From Methylocystis echinoides (lineage in GTDB: Bacteria > Pseudomonadota > Alphaproteobacteria > Rhizobiales > Beijerinckiaceae), in assembly GCF_040687965.1 (NCBI RefSeq), contig NZ_CP156084.1, forward strand, positions 1,750,501 to 1,814,500: DNA of 64,000 bases, read 5' to 3'. The notes beneath the pieces were generated by a model. It saw nothing but the letters and a program-made list of their open reading frames with translations, made no database searches and was not told the origin of the DNA. A program made the position numbers and the translations under genes. Below are positions 34,063 through 45,152 of this stretch, one piece after another; position 1 is the first letter of the stretch, and every line of letters begins with the position of its first letter.

Positions 34063-36864
34063 ATGCAGCGCGACGCACAACTGAAAGAAGCGCCGACCCA
34101 GATTTCCGCTCCGGCCGAGCCCGAGGCGAAGAGCGATCTTCCGCTAAACGAGGATATCCGTCTCCTCGGCCGGCTGCTGGGCGACGCCGTTCGCGAGCAC
34201 GAAGGAAGCGAGGCCTATGAGCGGATCGAGACGATCCGCCGCCTCTCCGTCGCGGCGAGCCGCAACAAGGACCAGGACGCCGCAGCCAAGCTCGACGCGC
34301 TTTTGCGCTCGCTTACCGCCAAGGAGGCGATGGCCGTCATCCGCGCCTTCAGCTACTTCTCACACCTCGCGAACATCGCCGAGGATCTGCATCCGCTGAA
34401 AGAACGGGCGCGGGCGCTCGCCGAGGGCGGCGTCCTCGACGAGCCGAGCCTTTCGCGCTCCTTCGCCCATTTGCGCAAGGCGGCCGTCGGCCCCGGCAAG
34501 ATCGCGGCGGCGCTGTCGCGCGGCTGGATATCGCCCGTGCTCACGGCGCATCCCACCGAAGTGCGCCGCAAGAGCCTGCTCGACACCGAGCGCGCCATCT
34601 TCACTTTGCTCGCCGCCCGCGAGCAGCTCAAGAGCAAGTCCGAGCGCGCGCAAAACGAGATGCAGCTGCGCGCCCGCGTCATGCAATTGTGGCAGACCGA
34701 GCTCTTGCGCGAGTCGCGCCTCACCGTGCGCGATGAAATCGAAAACTCCTTGAGCTACTACCGTTCGACCTTCCTGCGCGAGATTCCGAGGCTCTACGCC
34801 GAAATCGAGGCCAAGCTCGACGGCCTGCGCGTCCCGCCTTTCCTGCGCATGGGCGCCTGGGTCGGCGGCGACCGCGACGGCAATCCCAATGTCACCGCCG
34901 ACTCGCTCGCGACGGCGCTGCGCATGCAGTGCGAGACGGCGCTGCGCTATTATCTCGTCGAGGTCCATGAACTCGGCGCGGAGCTCTCGATCTCGCGGCG
35001 CTACGGCGGCGCCACGCGGGCGCTGGAGGAGCTCGCCGCGCGGTCCGGCGACGACAATCCGCACCGCGACAACGAGCCCTACCGGCGCGCGCTGATCGGC
35101 GTCTATTCGCGCCTCGCCGGCACGCTGGAAAAGCTCACCGGCGGGCAGGCCATGCGCCACGCCATCGCGCCGGGCGCGCCTTACGCCAATTCCTGGGCGC
35201 TGCTCGCCGATCTCGTGACGATCGACGAATCGCTACGCATCCACCACAGCGACGTGATCGCCTCGCAGCGGCTCGAGCCGCTCATCCGCGCGGTCGAGGT
35301 CTTCGGCTTCCATCTCGCGACGCTCGATCTGCGCCAGAGCTCGGACCGCCACGAGGAGACGATCTCCGAGCTGCTCGCCGCCGCGCGCATCGCCGAAGAT
35401 TATGCGGCGCTCGCCGAGGTCGAGAAACAGCAGCTGCTGATGCGCCTTCTCTCCGATCCGCGCCCCGTGCGCCTCCCGGAGAAGGTCTACAGCGACCGCA
35501 CGATGAGCGAACTGGCGATCTTCGAGCGCGCCGTGGAGATGCGCCGCCTCTATGGCGACGAGGCGATCCGCCATTACATCGTGAGCCACACGGAGACGGT
35601 CAGCGATCTTCTCGAAGTGCTGCTGCTGCAGAAGGAATGCGGCCTGATGCGCGGCACGCTCGACCCGCGCGACGGGGAAGCGGTGGCGGCCGATCTCATC
35701 ATCGTGCCGCTGTTCGAGACCATCGGCGATCTGCGTAACGCCGCGCCGATCATGCGCGCCTTCTACGCCCTGCCGGGCGTGCAGCGCCTCGTCGTCAATT
35801 CCGGCGCGCAGCAGGACATCATGCTGGGCTATTCGGACTCCAACAAGGACGGCGGCATTCTGACGAGCATCTGGGAGCTTTATCGCGCCTCGACCGCGCT
35901 CGCCGAATTCTTCGCCTCCATGCCCAATATCGCCATGCGCCTGTTCCACGGGCGCGGCGGCACGGTCGGGCGCGGCGGCGGGCCGAGCTATGACGCCATT
36001 CTCGCCCAGCCGCCCGGCACGGTGAACGGCCAGATCCGCTTGACCGAACAGGGCGAAGTGATCGCGGCGAAATACGCCAATCCGCAGATCGGCCACGTCA
36101 ATCTCGAGCTGCTCGTCGCCGCGACGCTGGAAGCGACGCTGCTCTCCCAGCACAAGGCGCCGCCGCCGGAATTTCTGGAGATTACGGAAGAATTGTCGCG
36201 CGCCGGCATGGCGGCTTATCGCGGCCTCGTCTACGAGACCGACGGGTTCGTCGACTACTACTTCGCCTCGACGCCGATCACGGAAATCGCCTCGCTCAAC
36301 ATCGGCTCGCGCCCGGCCTCGCGAAAACCCTCGCGCAAGATCGAGGATTTGCGGGCCATCCCGTGGAGCTTCTCCTGGGCGCAGGCGCGCGTCGCGCTGC
36401 CGGGCTGGTTCGGCTTCGGTTCGGCCATCGCCGGCTATCTGGCGCGCGACGGGAAGGCGCGGCTCGAACTGTTGCGCCGCATGGCGCGCGAGTGGCCCTT
36501 CTTCCGCTCGCTGCTCTCCAATATCGACATGATCCTGTCGAAGACCGATTTAGAGATTGCGCGCCGCTACGCCGATCTCGTCGAGGACCGGGCGCTGGCC
36601 GAGCGCATCTTCAGCATGATCGAAGCGGAACACGCCCGCTCGGTGGACGCGCTCGAAAAAATCCTCGGCACGAAGGAGCGGCTCGCCGACAATCCGACGC
36701 TCGCGCGCTCGATCAAACATCGCTTCCCCTATATTGCGCCGCTCAATTACATTCAGGCCGAGCTCATCCGCCGCCACCGCGCCGGCATGACGGATGCGGA
36801 GATTCGCGAGGGCATTTTGATGTCGATCAATGGCGTGTCGGCGGGCCTGCGCAATACCGGGTGA
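34063..36864 (+). CDS. ppc: Phosphoenolpyruvate carboxylase
   Basis: 933 residues. [15 protein letters not shown] with the essential His, [25 protein letters not shown] and [14 protein letters not shown], ending in NTG as PEPC does. Carboxylates PEP to oxaloacetate; in methylotrophs with the serine cycle it is a central step, otherwise anaplerotic. Full length, no anomaly. It is alone, convergent with the GGDEF-EAL gene. Confidence 0.97.
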   Translation: MQRDAQLKEAPTQISAPAEPEAKSDLPLNEDIRLLGRLLGDAVREHEGSEAYERIETIRRLSVAASRNKDQDAAAKLDALLRSLTAKEAMAVIRAFSYFSHLANIAEDLHPLKERARALAEGGVLDEPSLSRSFAHLRKAAVGPGKIAAALSRGWISPVLTAHPTEVRRKSLLDTERAIFTLLAAREQLKSKSERAQNEMQLRARVMQLWQTELLRESRLTVRDEIENSLSYYRSTFLREIPRLYAEIEAKLDGLRVPPFLRMGAWVGGDRDGNPNVTADSLATALRMQCETALRYYLVEVHELGAELSISRRYGGATRALEELAARSGDDNPHRDNEPYRRALIGVYSRLAGTLEKLTGGQAMRHAIAPGAPYANSWALLADLVTIDESLRIHHSDVIASQRLEPLIRAVEVFGFHLATLDLRQSSDRHEETISELLAAARIAEDYAALAEVEKQQLLMRLLSDPRPVRLPEKVYSDRTMSELAIFERAVEMRRLYGDEAIRHYIVSHTETVSDLLEVLLLQKECGLMRGTLDPRDGEAVAADLIIVPLFETIGDLRNAAPIMRAFYALPGVQRLVVNSGAQQDIMLGYSDSNKDGGILTSIWELYRASTALAEFFASMPNIAMRLFHGRGGTVGRGGGPSYDAILAQPPGTVNGQIRLTEQGEVIAAKYANPQIGHVNLELLVAATLEATLLSQHKAPPPEFLEITEELSRAGMAAYRGLVYETDGFVDYYFASTPITEIASLNIGSRPASRKPSRKIEDLRAIPWSFSWAQARVALPGWFGFGSAIAGYLARDGKARLELLRRMAREWPFFRSLLSNIDMILSKTDLEIARRYADLVEDRALAERIFSMIEAEHARSVDALEKILGTKERLADNPTLARSIKHRFPYIAPLNYIQAELIRRHRAGMTDAEIREGILMSINGVSAGLRNTG

Positions 36865-36923
36865 CAAACGTCGGGCGGGCCCAGCGTCCAACGGGCGCTA
36901 GACGCGTCTTCAATCGCCGCGCG

Positions 36924-38729
36924 TCAAACGCGCGCGCGTCCGTCCGCCGGCGGGCGCGTCTCGGCGCAGCCGAAGAACGCCCCTTGAAGATAGTCGACGC
37001 CCCACGCGCGCAGGATGCGCGCCGTGGCGTCGTCTTCGACCCATTCCGCGACGACCTTCAGCGAGAGATGGTTTGCGAGATCGATGAGGGTCTTCACGAA
37101 GAAGCGGTCGTCTTCGGAGGTCGCGATATTGCGGATGAAGGCGCCGTCGATCTTGACGATGTCGAAGGCGAGGTCGCGTAGATTGCGGAAGGAGGTGTGG
37201 CCCGCGCCGAAATCGTCCATCGCGACTTTCACGCCGAGGCGCTTGCAGGCGGCGATCCGCGACCGCGTCGCCTCGAAGTCCTCGATCATCGCCGTCTCGG
37301 TGATTTCAACGATCAGCCGGTCCTTGAGAGCGGGGTTCGCCGCCGCCGCCTGCGCCAGGCGCTCCGGCCACTCGGCGTCGAGCAGAGTCGCCATCGAGCA
37401 ATTGACGGAAACGCGCAGATCCGCTTCGGCGGCGAGCCGCTCGAGCGCAAGCTCCATGACGCGCTGATCGAGAAGCTGGACGAGTCCGGCTTTCTCGGCC
37501 ACGGGCAGCAGCGTCGCGGGGGAGATCGAGGCGCCGTCCGGCAGGCGCACGCGCAGCAGCGCCTCATGGAAAGCGACCCCGCCCGTGGCGGCGTCAACGA
37601 TCGGTTGGAAGGCGAGTTCGACGCGCTTGTCGCTCAAGGCGGACACGATGTTGTCGGCGACGCGCAGCGCGCGGAGCCGCGCGTCCTGACGGGCGAGCGA
37701 CGCCGAATAGGCGACGAAGCGCTTGCCGGCGCCCTGACGCGCGACATCGAGCGCTTCCTCGGCGTGCCGGAACAGGGCCTGCGGGCTGCGCCCCTCGCGC
37801 GGCGCGATGACGCCCCCGATGCGGATCGTTGCGGGAATGGGGCCCGCCGACGTTTCGAAAGGCGCGTCCTTCACGACGCCGATCAGCCGATGGGCGGCCG
37901 AGAGCGTCTCTTCCGTGTCGCAGGCGTCGAGCAGCAGGGCGAATTTATTGCCGGCGTGACGCGCGACGACGTCGGTGGCGCGGACATTCTCGCGCAGGCG
38001 TCTGGCGAGCCCTGCAATGACCTCGTCGCCCGCGTCGTATCCATAGGTGCGGTTCAGCGCGAACAGATTCTCCAGCGCCACGAGCAGCACCGCGAAGGGC
38101 TTGCGGCTCGCTTCGCTGCGCTGCAGGGCGCTGTCGAGATGTTCGGCGAACTGGGCGCGGTTGAGAAGGCCCGTCAGCGAATCGATCTGCGCGCCGAGCG
38201 CCGCCCTGCGCTCCGCCTCGTGGCGTTCGGTGACCACGCGCAGCACGCCATGGGCGTAGGCGGGCTTGCCGTCCTCGCCGGCGAACCAGCGCCCCGTGTC
38301 CTCGACCCAGACGATGGGCGCCGGTCCCAGATGGCGGGGCGCTGCGAGCCCATAGACGATCTGATAGGGCACGCCCGCGCCCTCGTCCCGCTGCGTCGAC
38401 TGCATGACGGCGTCATAGCGCGAGAGGGCGCTCTCGGGGGCGACCAGCTCGCCATAGGCGTGGCCGAGATCGATATCCGCGTCCGCGACCAGGCCGAGCG
38501 TTTCCCGTCGATTTGGGCCCCAACTGAGCCGGTCGGGGCCGATGTCCCAATGGTAGGCCAGCTCCCCGATCGAGGAGAGGATCAGGCCCGCGTCCGGACC
38601 CGGCGCGGGGAAGGGCGCCGGCGGACGGAGGGGGGCCGACGTTGCGGGCGGATGGGCCGCAGCCAGAGGCGCACGACCGGCGGGGGTCGACCCCTCCAGA
38701 CCGCGACTGGCGAGATGGCGCAATTGCAT
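36924..38729 (-). CDS. PAS-GGDEF-EAL cyclic-di-GMP protein with degenerate GGDEF
   Basis: 601 residues. A PAS-like domain (about 55-185: ELAYHWDIGPDRLSWG), a GGDEF domain (about 195-345) and an EAL domain (about 355-595). In the GGDEF domain the catalytic signature reads AGNKF, so cyclase activity is unlikely. The EAL motif is intact (FHEALLRV), with IVEITETAM, MDDFGAGHTSF and VKIDGAFI, supporting phosphodiesterase activity. No membrane helix. The net prediction is a PAS-controlled c-di-GMP hydrolase. Confidence 0.88.
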   Translation of the reverse strand: MQLRHLASRGLEGSTPAGRAPLAAAHPPATSAPLRPPAPFPAPGPDAGLILSSIGELAYHWDIGPDRLSWGPNRRETLGLVADADIDLGHAYGELVAPESALSRYDAVMQSTQRDEGAGVPYQIVYGLAAPRHLGPAPIVWVEDTGRWFAGEDGKPAYAHGVLRVVTERHEAERRAALGAQIDSLTGLLNRAQFAEHLDSALQRSEASRKPFAVLLVALENLFALNRTYGYDAGDEVIAGLARRLRENVRATDVVARHAGNKFALLLDACDTEETLSAAHRLIGVVKDAPFETSAGPIPATIRIGGVIAPREGRSPQALFRHAEEALDVARQGAGKRFVAYSASLARQDARLRALRVADNIVSALSDKRVELAFQPIVDAATGGVAFHEALLRVRLPDGASISPATLLPVAEKAGLVQLLDQRVMELALERLAAEADLRVSVNCSMATLLDAEWPERLAQAAAANPALKDRLIVEITETAMIEDFEATRSRIAACKRLGVKVAMDDFGAGHTSFRNLRDLAFDIVKIDGAFIRNIATSEDDRFFVKTLIDLANHLSLKVVAEWVEDDATARILRAWGVDYLQGAFFGCAETRPPADGRARV

Positions 38730-38905
38730 GGGAACGAAGGCCTTCAGCTCGACGGTGAGGCGACACTCTGGCGGTCAAACGTAAATGCGGCGTTCACACG
38801 CGACGCAACGACGGCGTCCGGCCTCTGCTTCCCCACGCCGCTCTGGACGGAACCGCCGCCCGCATGCGAATGAAATCGCAAGACCAACAGCTGGAGAGAA
38901 AGCCC

Positions 38906-39241
38906 ATGAACGCCTCCGCCTTCAACGACATCGGCCTCGACGAGCTCAAGGCCGGGCTTGCAAATGGCTCGATCCTCCTCGTCGACGTTCGGGAGGCGGA
39001 CGAATTCGCGGCCGGCCATATCGCCGGGGCTTTGTTCAATCCGCTGTCGCGGTTCAACCCCGCCGCCCTGCCGGTCGTCGGCGACGGGCAGAAGGTCGTG
39101 ATCTATTGCCGCTCCGGGCGCCGGTCGGTGACGGCCATGGAGCAGGCCCGGCTCGCCGGGCGGCGCGACGCCAACACTCATTTCGGCGGCGGCATTCTCG
39201 CCTGGCTCAACGCCGGCGAACCGGTCGTGCAGGGCATGTGA
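38906..39241 (+). CDS. Single-domain rhodanese (sulfurtransferase)
   Basis: 111 residues; GGAGAG upstream of the ATG. One rhodanese domain: LLVDVREADEFAAGHIAGA, active-site loop YCRSGRRS with the catalytic Cys near 75, and GGGILAWLNAGEPV at the end. Cytoplasmic. Transfers sulfane sulfur; physiological partner unknown. The gene is convergent with the epimerase gene, 12 bases apart. Confidence 0.92.
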   Translation: MNASAFNDIGLDELKAGLANGSILLVDVREADEFAAGHIAGALFNPLSRFNPAALPVVGDGQKVVIYCRSGRRSVTAMEQARLAGRRDANTHFGGGILAWLNAGEPVVQGM

Positions 39242-39253
39242 TCGGACAGGCGA

Positions 39254-40237
39254 TCAGCCCCAGAGCGCCGGCGGCGGCGGCGTCAACGTCGAGCCCTCGT
39301 AGACCAGGCCCGGCTCCCGATCCCTGGCGAGCAGCAGCGGGCCGTCGAGGTCGACGAAGGCGGCCATCTGGCCGATGAGAACGGCCGGCGCCATGGCGAG
39401 CGACGTGCCCACCATGCAGCCCGCCATGATCTCGAACCCCATTTTCTGCGCCGCCTGCGCCATGGCCAACGCCTCGGTCAGCCCGCCGGTCTTATCAAGC
39501 TTGACGTTCACGGCGTCATAGCGGCCGCGCAGGGCGTCGAGCGAGGCGACGTCATGGGCGCTCTCGTCGGCGCAGATCGGGATCGGGCGGGCGATCCGGG
39601 CGAGCATGTCGTCCTGCCCGGCGGGCAGGGGCTGCTCCACGAGCGCGACGCCGTGGCGCGCGCAGGCCTGGAGCTGGCTGACGAGCGTTTCTTCGGTCCA
39701 GGCCTCATTGGCGTCGACGATCAGCCGCGCATGCGGCGCGCCGGCGCGCACGGCGGCAAGGCGGGCGTCGTCGCCTTCTCCGGCGAGCTTTACTTTCAGG
39801 AGCGGACGATCGGCCGCCTTCATCGCGGCAGCGCGCATGTCGTCGGGCGACCCGACCGACAGCGTGTAAGCCGTCGTGAGCGGGACAAGCCGTGCGAAGC
39901 CCGCCGTTTGATGGGCGCGCCTGCCGGTCATTTTGGCCTCGAGGTCCCACAGGGCGCAGTCGAGGGCGTTGCGCGCCGCGCCCGGCGCCAGGAGACGCTG
40001 CAAAGCTACCCGTCCCGCGCCCGATTCGATCTGGCCGCGCACGCGCTCAATCTGGGCCGTCACGCTTTCGACGCTTTCGCCGTATCGTGAATAGGGCACG
40101 CATTCGCCGCATCCGACCGCGTCGCCGGCGCGCAGGCGGGCGACGACGACCGTCGCCTCGGTCTTGGCCCCGCGGGAAATGACGAATCGCCCGGCGATGG
40201 GAAAAGCCTCGACGGCTGCTTCGAGTTCGATCCGCAT
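39254..40237 (-). CDS. Dipeptide epimerase (enolase superfamily, L-Ala-D/L-Glu type)
   Basis: 327 residues. MRIELEAAVEAFPIAGRFVI start with GGAG-containing ribosome site, catalytic LLKVKLAG (KxK), metal ligands VDANEAW, VEQPLP and ADES, and the second Lys in VNVKLDKTGG. Together these match the YcjG/YkfB L-Ala-D/L-Glu epimerases that recycle murein peptides. Fits with murI in the same window only functionally. An extended start to 40303 is not supported. Confidence 0.88.
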   Translation of the reverse strand: MRIELEAAVEAFPIAGRFVISRGAKTEATVVVARLRAGDAVGCGECVPYSRYGESVESVTAQIERVRGQIESGAGRVALQRLLAPGAARNALDCALWDLEAKMTGRRAHQTAGFARLVPLTTAYTLSVGSPDDMRAAAMKAADRPLLKVKLAGEGDDARLAAVRAGAPHARLIVDANEAWTEETLVSQLQACARHGVALVEQPLPAGQDDMLARIARPIPICADESAHDVASLDALRGRYDAVNVKLDKTGGLTEALAMAQAAQKMGFEIMAGCMVGTSLAMAPAVLIGQMAAFVDLDGPLLLARDREPGLVYEGSTLTPPPPALWG

Positions 40238-40363
40238 ATGTCGCTCCGCGTTCTCCAAGCTTCGATTTACCACGCTGTGCGCCGGCGCGCTTGTCGACCG
40301 CATGTCACGAAGTTAAGACCGCTTACAAGGCTTCGCCGACTGCAACTCTCTTGATGAGGTCCG

Positions 40364-41506
40364 ATGGCTCTCGACGCCGCACCGACGCCGCCAGACGTGA
40401 AGCCCCTCGAGGGCGGCGCGCGTCTGACGCTGCTCGGCGACTGGACGCTTGCGGCCTCGCATCGGCTTGAACAGAAGGCGCAGGAAATCGTCGATCTCAG
40501 CCAAAGCGCTGGTTTCGTCACGCTCGATCTCGCCGGCGTCACGCGGCTGGACACCGCGGGCGCCTGGCTGATCAACCGGGCCCGGCGCATGCTGGCGCGC
40601 GAAAATGTCGGCGTTGCGGTCGAGCATGCGCGGGCGGAGCATGGCGTCATGCTGGAACAGGCGGCCTGGCGCGACTTCGGGCCGCCGCCGCGCCGCGGCC
40701 CGCCGGCGATCGTCGCGCTGCTCGCCGACCTCGGCCTGTCGGTCGTGGAGGGCTTTTCGGAATTCTACCGGGGCATGGCGTTTCTTGGAGAATTCGTCGC
40801 CGCCATGGCCTATGTCGCCTTGAACCCGCGGCATTTCCGCATGACCTCGCTCGTCGTGCATATGGAGTTGATCGGGCTGCGCAGCGCGCCGATCATCATT
40901 TTGATCAATCTCCTCGTCGGCGGCATCGTCGCCCAGCAGGGCATTTTCCAGCTGCTGAAATTCGGCGCGTCGAGCTACACGGTCAGCCTCATCGGCATTC
41001 TCGTGCTGCGCGAGATGGGCGTGCTGCTCACCTCCATCATGATCGCCGGCCGCTCGGGTTCGGCCATAACCGCCGAAATCGGTTCGATGAAGATGCGCGA
41101 AGAGATCGACGCGCTCAGAGTGATGGGCTTGTCGCCGATCGAAGTGCTGATCGCGCCGCGGGTCTTGGCGCTCATCCTGTCGCTGCCGCTGCTCACCTTC
41201 GTCGCCGACATCGCGGCGCTGTTCGGCGGCATGCTCGTTTCCTGGGCCTATGGAGGCATCAGCCCGGCGGCTTTCGTCTCCCTGCTCAAGGACGCCATCG
41301 CGTTTCACACTTTCATGGTCGGGATCATCAAGGCGCCCTTCATGGCGCTGGTCATCGGCCTCATTGCGGCCATGGACGGGCTCGCGACGGAGGGCTCGGC
41401 GGAATCGCTCGGGCGGCAGGTCACGTCGTCGGTCGTCAAGTCGATCTTCATGGTCATTTTGCTCGATGGGCTCTTCGCCGTGTTTTTCGCGGGGATCAAC
41501 TACTGA
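40364..41506 (+). CDS. mlaE: Mla/MCE ABC transporter permease with N-terminal STAS domain
   Basis: 380 residues. Residues about 15-105 form a STAS-like domain (TLLGDWTLAASHRLEQ, VTLDLAGVTRLDTAGAWLI). Residues about 140-380 are a MlaE permease with five to six helices and the motifs EMGVLLTSIMIAGRSGSAITAEIG-type (AGRSGSA), MKMREEIDAL and LFAVFFAGINY. First gene of a three-gene operon (mlaE-mlaF-mlaD) for phospholipid transport across the envelope. The fused STAS domain replaces a separate MlaB, as in other alphaproteobacteria. Confidence 0.93.
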   Translation: MALDAAPTPPDVKPLEGGARLTLLGDWTLAASHRLEQKAQEIVDLSQSAGFVTLDLAGVTRLDTAGAWLINRARRMLARENVGVAVEHARAEHGVMLEQAAWRDFGPPPRRGPPAIVALLADLGLSVVEGFSEFYRGMAFLGEFVAAMAYVALNPRHFRMTSLVVHMELIGLRSAPIIILINLLVGGIVAQQGIFQLLKFGASSYTVSLIGILVLREMGVLLTSIMIAGRSGSAITAEIGSMKMREEIDALRVMGLSPIEVLIAPRVLALILSLPLLTFVADIAALFGGMLVSWAYGGISPAAFVSLLKDAIAFHTFMVGIIKAPFMALVIGLIAAMDGLATEGSAESLGRQVTSSVVKSIFMVILLDGLFAVFFAGINY

Positions 41507-41517
41507 GGGAAGGGACG

Positions 41518-42327
41518 ATGACGGCCGTCGAGGACAAAGCGATAGACGCGGCGGCGCGCGGCGCGCCGATCATCAGCGTGCGCGGGCTCGTCGTCGGCTT
41601 CGGGGACAAGCTCGTCATGAACGGCCTCGATCTCGACGTCCGCCGCGGCGAGGTGCTGGGCTTCGTCGGCGGCTCCGGCCAGGGCAAATCGGTGCTCACC
41701 CGCGCCATTCTGGGACTCGTCCCGAAGCGGGCGGGCGAGATCCGCATTTTCGGCAAGGACCGCGACGCGCTCTCCGCGCCCGAGCGGCGGGCGCTGGAGC
41801 AGCGCTGGGGCGTCTTGTTCCAGAACGGCGCGCTGTTCTCCGGCCTCACGGTCAAACAGAACATTCAGGTGCCCATGCGGGAGACGCGCGACATCTCGCA
41901 GGGGTTGATGGACGAACTCGCCATGCTCAAGATCGCGCTCGTCGGCCTGAAGCCCGACGCCGCGGACAAATTTCCGTCGGAATTGTCGGGCGGCATGGTC
42001 AAGCGCGCGGCGCTGGCGCGGGCGCTGGCGCTCGATCCCGAACTGGTCTTCCTGGACGAGCCGACTTCGGGCCTCGACCCGATCGGGGCGGCGGAGTTCG
42101 ACGATCTGATCGCCACGCTGCAGGAGACGCTCGGCCTGACCGTGTTCATGGTGACGCATGACCTCGACAGCCTGTATTCGATCTGCGACCGCGTAGCGGC
42201 GCTCGCCGACGGCAGGGTCATTGCAGAAGGCGCCCTCGGGACTTTACTGAAGTCGGATCACCCCTGGCTGAGGGCCTATTTCCACGGGGTTCGCGGCGGC
42301 AGGCTCGCCGGCTCGCTTCTGGACTAA
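41518..42327 (+). CDS. mlaF: Mla/MCE ABC transporter ATPase
   Basis: 269 residues. Walker A GGSGQGKSV, Q-loop region WGVLFQNGALFS, ABC signature LSGGMVKR, Walker B LVFLDEPTSGLDP and H-loop VTHD. FQNGALFSxLTV is typical of MlaF. It pairs with the permease 11 bases upstream. Confidence 0.95.
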   Translation: MTAVEDKAIDAAARGAPIISVRGLVVGFGDKLVMNGLDLDVRRGEVLGFVGGSGQGKSVLTRAILGLVPKRAGEIRIFGKDRDALSAPERRALEQRWGVLFQNGALFSGLTVKQNIQVPMRETRDISQGLMDELAMLKIALVGLKPDAADKFPSELSGGMVKRAALARALALDPELVFLDEPTSGLDPIGAAEFDDLIATLQETLGLTVFMVTHDLDSLYSICDRVAALADGRVIAEGALGTLLKSDHPWLRAYFHGVRGGRLAGSLLD

Positions 42328-42338
42328 GAGGAAGACGG

Positions 42339-43244
42339 ATGGAAACCCGCGCCAATTACGCCCTGATCGGCGCCTTCACGCTGGCCGTGATCTTCGCCGC
42401 CTTCGGCTTCGTCTACTGGTTCTCGGGGTCGGGCCAGAGCGGCAAGCAGGACATCTATCAGATTGTCTTCACCGGGTCGGTGTCGGGCCTGTCGCGCGGC
42501 TCCTCGGTCTTGTTCAACGGCGTCAAGGTCGGCGAGGTGACGCATCTCGCCATTTCGGCGACAGACCCGAGCAAGGTCGACGTTCTCGTCAAGATCAACG
42601 AACTCACGCCGGTGAAAACAGACACGCGCGCGAGGCTCGAGACGCGCGGCTTCACGGGGGTCGCCGACGTGCTGCTTGTCGGCGGCACGGAGAAAGCGGC
42701 GGCGCTCGTCGCGCAAAAAGGCCAGCGCTATCCGCAGATCCAGGCGGAGCGCTCGGAGATCCAGAACCTCCTCGGCAACGTCAACGAGCTCTCGACCAAG
42801 GCGGCGGAGGTTTTGGTCAAGCTCGACAGGCTGCTCGACGACAACAAGGACTCGATCCGCGGCACGCTCAAAAACGCCGAGGCTTTCACCAAGACGCTCG
42901 CCGACAACTCGGCGCAGATTTCGTCCTTCATCAAGGACGCGTCGGAGACGGCCCATGCGTTGAAGCCGGTCGCGGCGCGGCTCGACAAGTTTCTCGCCGC
43001 CGGGGAACAGACGATCAAGGCGATCGATCCCAAGCAGCTCAAGACCATCACCGGCAACATCGCCGGGGCCTCGGCCAATCTCAAGCATTTCTCCGCAAGC
43101 GGCCTGCGCCAATATGAGCAGCTCGCGGTCGACGCCAGAAAGGCGGTCGATACGCTCGATCAGGCGATCAAATCCATCGAGCGCGACCCGTCTCAATTCA
43201 TCTGGGGCCCGTCGCAGCCGGCGACGCCGTCGGGCGGCCGTTGA
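42339..43244 (+). CDS. mlaD: Mla/MCE periplasmic substrate-binding protein
   Basis: 301 residues. One N-terminal helix (ALIGAFTLAVIFAAFGFVYWF) anchors the protein; the MCE domain follows (about 38-115: IVFTGSVSGLSRGSSVLFNG, VGEVTHLAI). Residues about 125-280 are helical and coiled-coil, which in MlaD/PqiB-type proteins forms the hexamer pore. It ends RDPSQFIWGPSQPATPSGGR. No mlaC or mlaA is nearby; alphaproteobacterial Mla operons sometimes lack them or place an ABC-type lipoprotein last, absent here. Confidence 0.94.
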   Translation: METRANYALIGAFTLAVIFAAFGFVYWFSGSGQSGKQDIYQIVFTGSVSGLSRGSSVLFNGVKVGEVTHLAISATDPSKVDVLVKINELTPVKTDTRARLETRGFTGVADVLLVGGTEKAAALVAQKGQRYPQIQAERSEIQNLLGNVNELSTKAAEVLVKLDRLLDDNKDSIRGTLKNAEAFTKTLADNSAQISSFIKDASETAHALKPVAARLDKFLAAGEQTIKAIDPKQLKTITGNIAGASANLKHFSASGLRQYEQLAVDARKAVDTLDQAIKSIERDPSQFIWGPSQPATPSGGR

Positions 43245-43482
43245 AACGGCGCGTTTCACGCAGGAACGGCGGCCGCGCGCTGGTCTCGGCGACGCTGGGC
43301 CAGCCCTGAAATTTGCGCCCCCGAGGCGTTTGCTCAAGGGGGCTAGCGCGGCACACGGTCGGGTGCTAATCGAGCGCGGCAAGTACACGAACATTCGGCC
43401 GAGCCCGACGGAACGGGCGACGGCGCTGCGGTTAAAAGAGCTGCGCAAGCGCCGCCGGGAATTGAGGGAAGAGACGCGCGTC

Positions 43483-43872
43483 ATGGTGAAGATGAGCTTC
43501 GACGACACCGCCACCCGATATGGCGCCGAACCCGGCGGCGGCGCGCCGACCAAGGTCAAGATCACCTTCGTCGATTCCACCGGCCAGGCCCGCACCGTCG
43601 AGGGCGAGGTCGGCTCGACGGTCATGGAGACCGCCCGCCGCAACGACATCCCGGAAATCGCCGCGGAATGCGGCGGCGCCTGCGCCTGCGCCACCTGCCA
43701 TGTCTATGTCGATGAAAAGTGGACCGAGAAGGCCGGCAAGCCCTCGCAGATGGAAGAGGACATGCTCGACTTCGCCTTCGACGTGAAGCCCAACTCCCGC
43801 CTGTGCTGCCAGATCACCGTGCGGCCCGAACTCGACGGCCTCGTCGTCGTGACGCCCGCCCAGCAGGGCTAA
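43483..43872 (+). CDS. [2Fe-2S] ferredoxin, adrenodoxin type
   Basis: About 129 residues. Iron-sulfur ligands CGGACACATC and CCQI in the order C-x5-C-x2-C-x(n)-C, with CHVYVDEKW, PSQMEEDMLDFA and a final PELDGLVVVTP. This is the vertebrate-type/adrenodoxin family, distinct from the Isc Fdx only by context. The start could be ATG 43483 or 43492. It is followed 225 bases later by ferredoxin-NADP reductase, its probable electron donor. The 238 bases before it hold no gene I can support. Confidence 0.9.
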   Translation: MVKMSFDDTATRYGAEPGGGAPTKVKITFVDSTGQARTVEGEVGSTVMETARRNDIPEIAAECGGACACATCHVYVDEKWTEKAGKPSQMEEDMLDFAFDVKPNSRLCCQITVRPELDGLVVVTPAQQG

Positions 43873-44094
43873 AGGCGAGCGCGAGGGCGGCGCCACGCCG
43901 CAGCGCTTTGGTGTTGCATCGCCCGACGAATGCTATAGACGAACGTCACGAGGCGGCGGATCATGCGTCCGCCGGCCGGCTGGCCGCATCCGACGATCCT
44001 CCCCGCTTTCTCGGTCCGGCCCTTTTGATCGTCCAGGCGTCCCGCGTTGCAGGGCTGCGCGGCTCGCGCCGCCCGTGAGACATTGAGGATTTAG

Positions 44095-45147
<1,053 letters not shown>

Positions 45148-45152
45148 CGCCC

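Noticed and set aside
43919-43945. TTGGTG...TATAGA as a promoter before the ferredoxin-NADP reductase gene
   Set aside because: The spacing (20, or 14 from TTGCAT) is outside the usual range.
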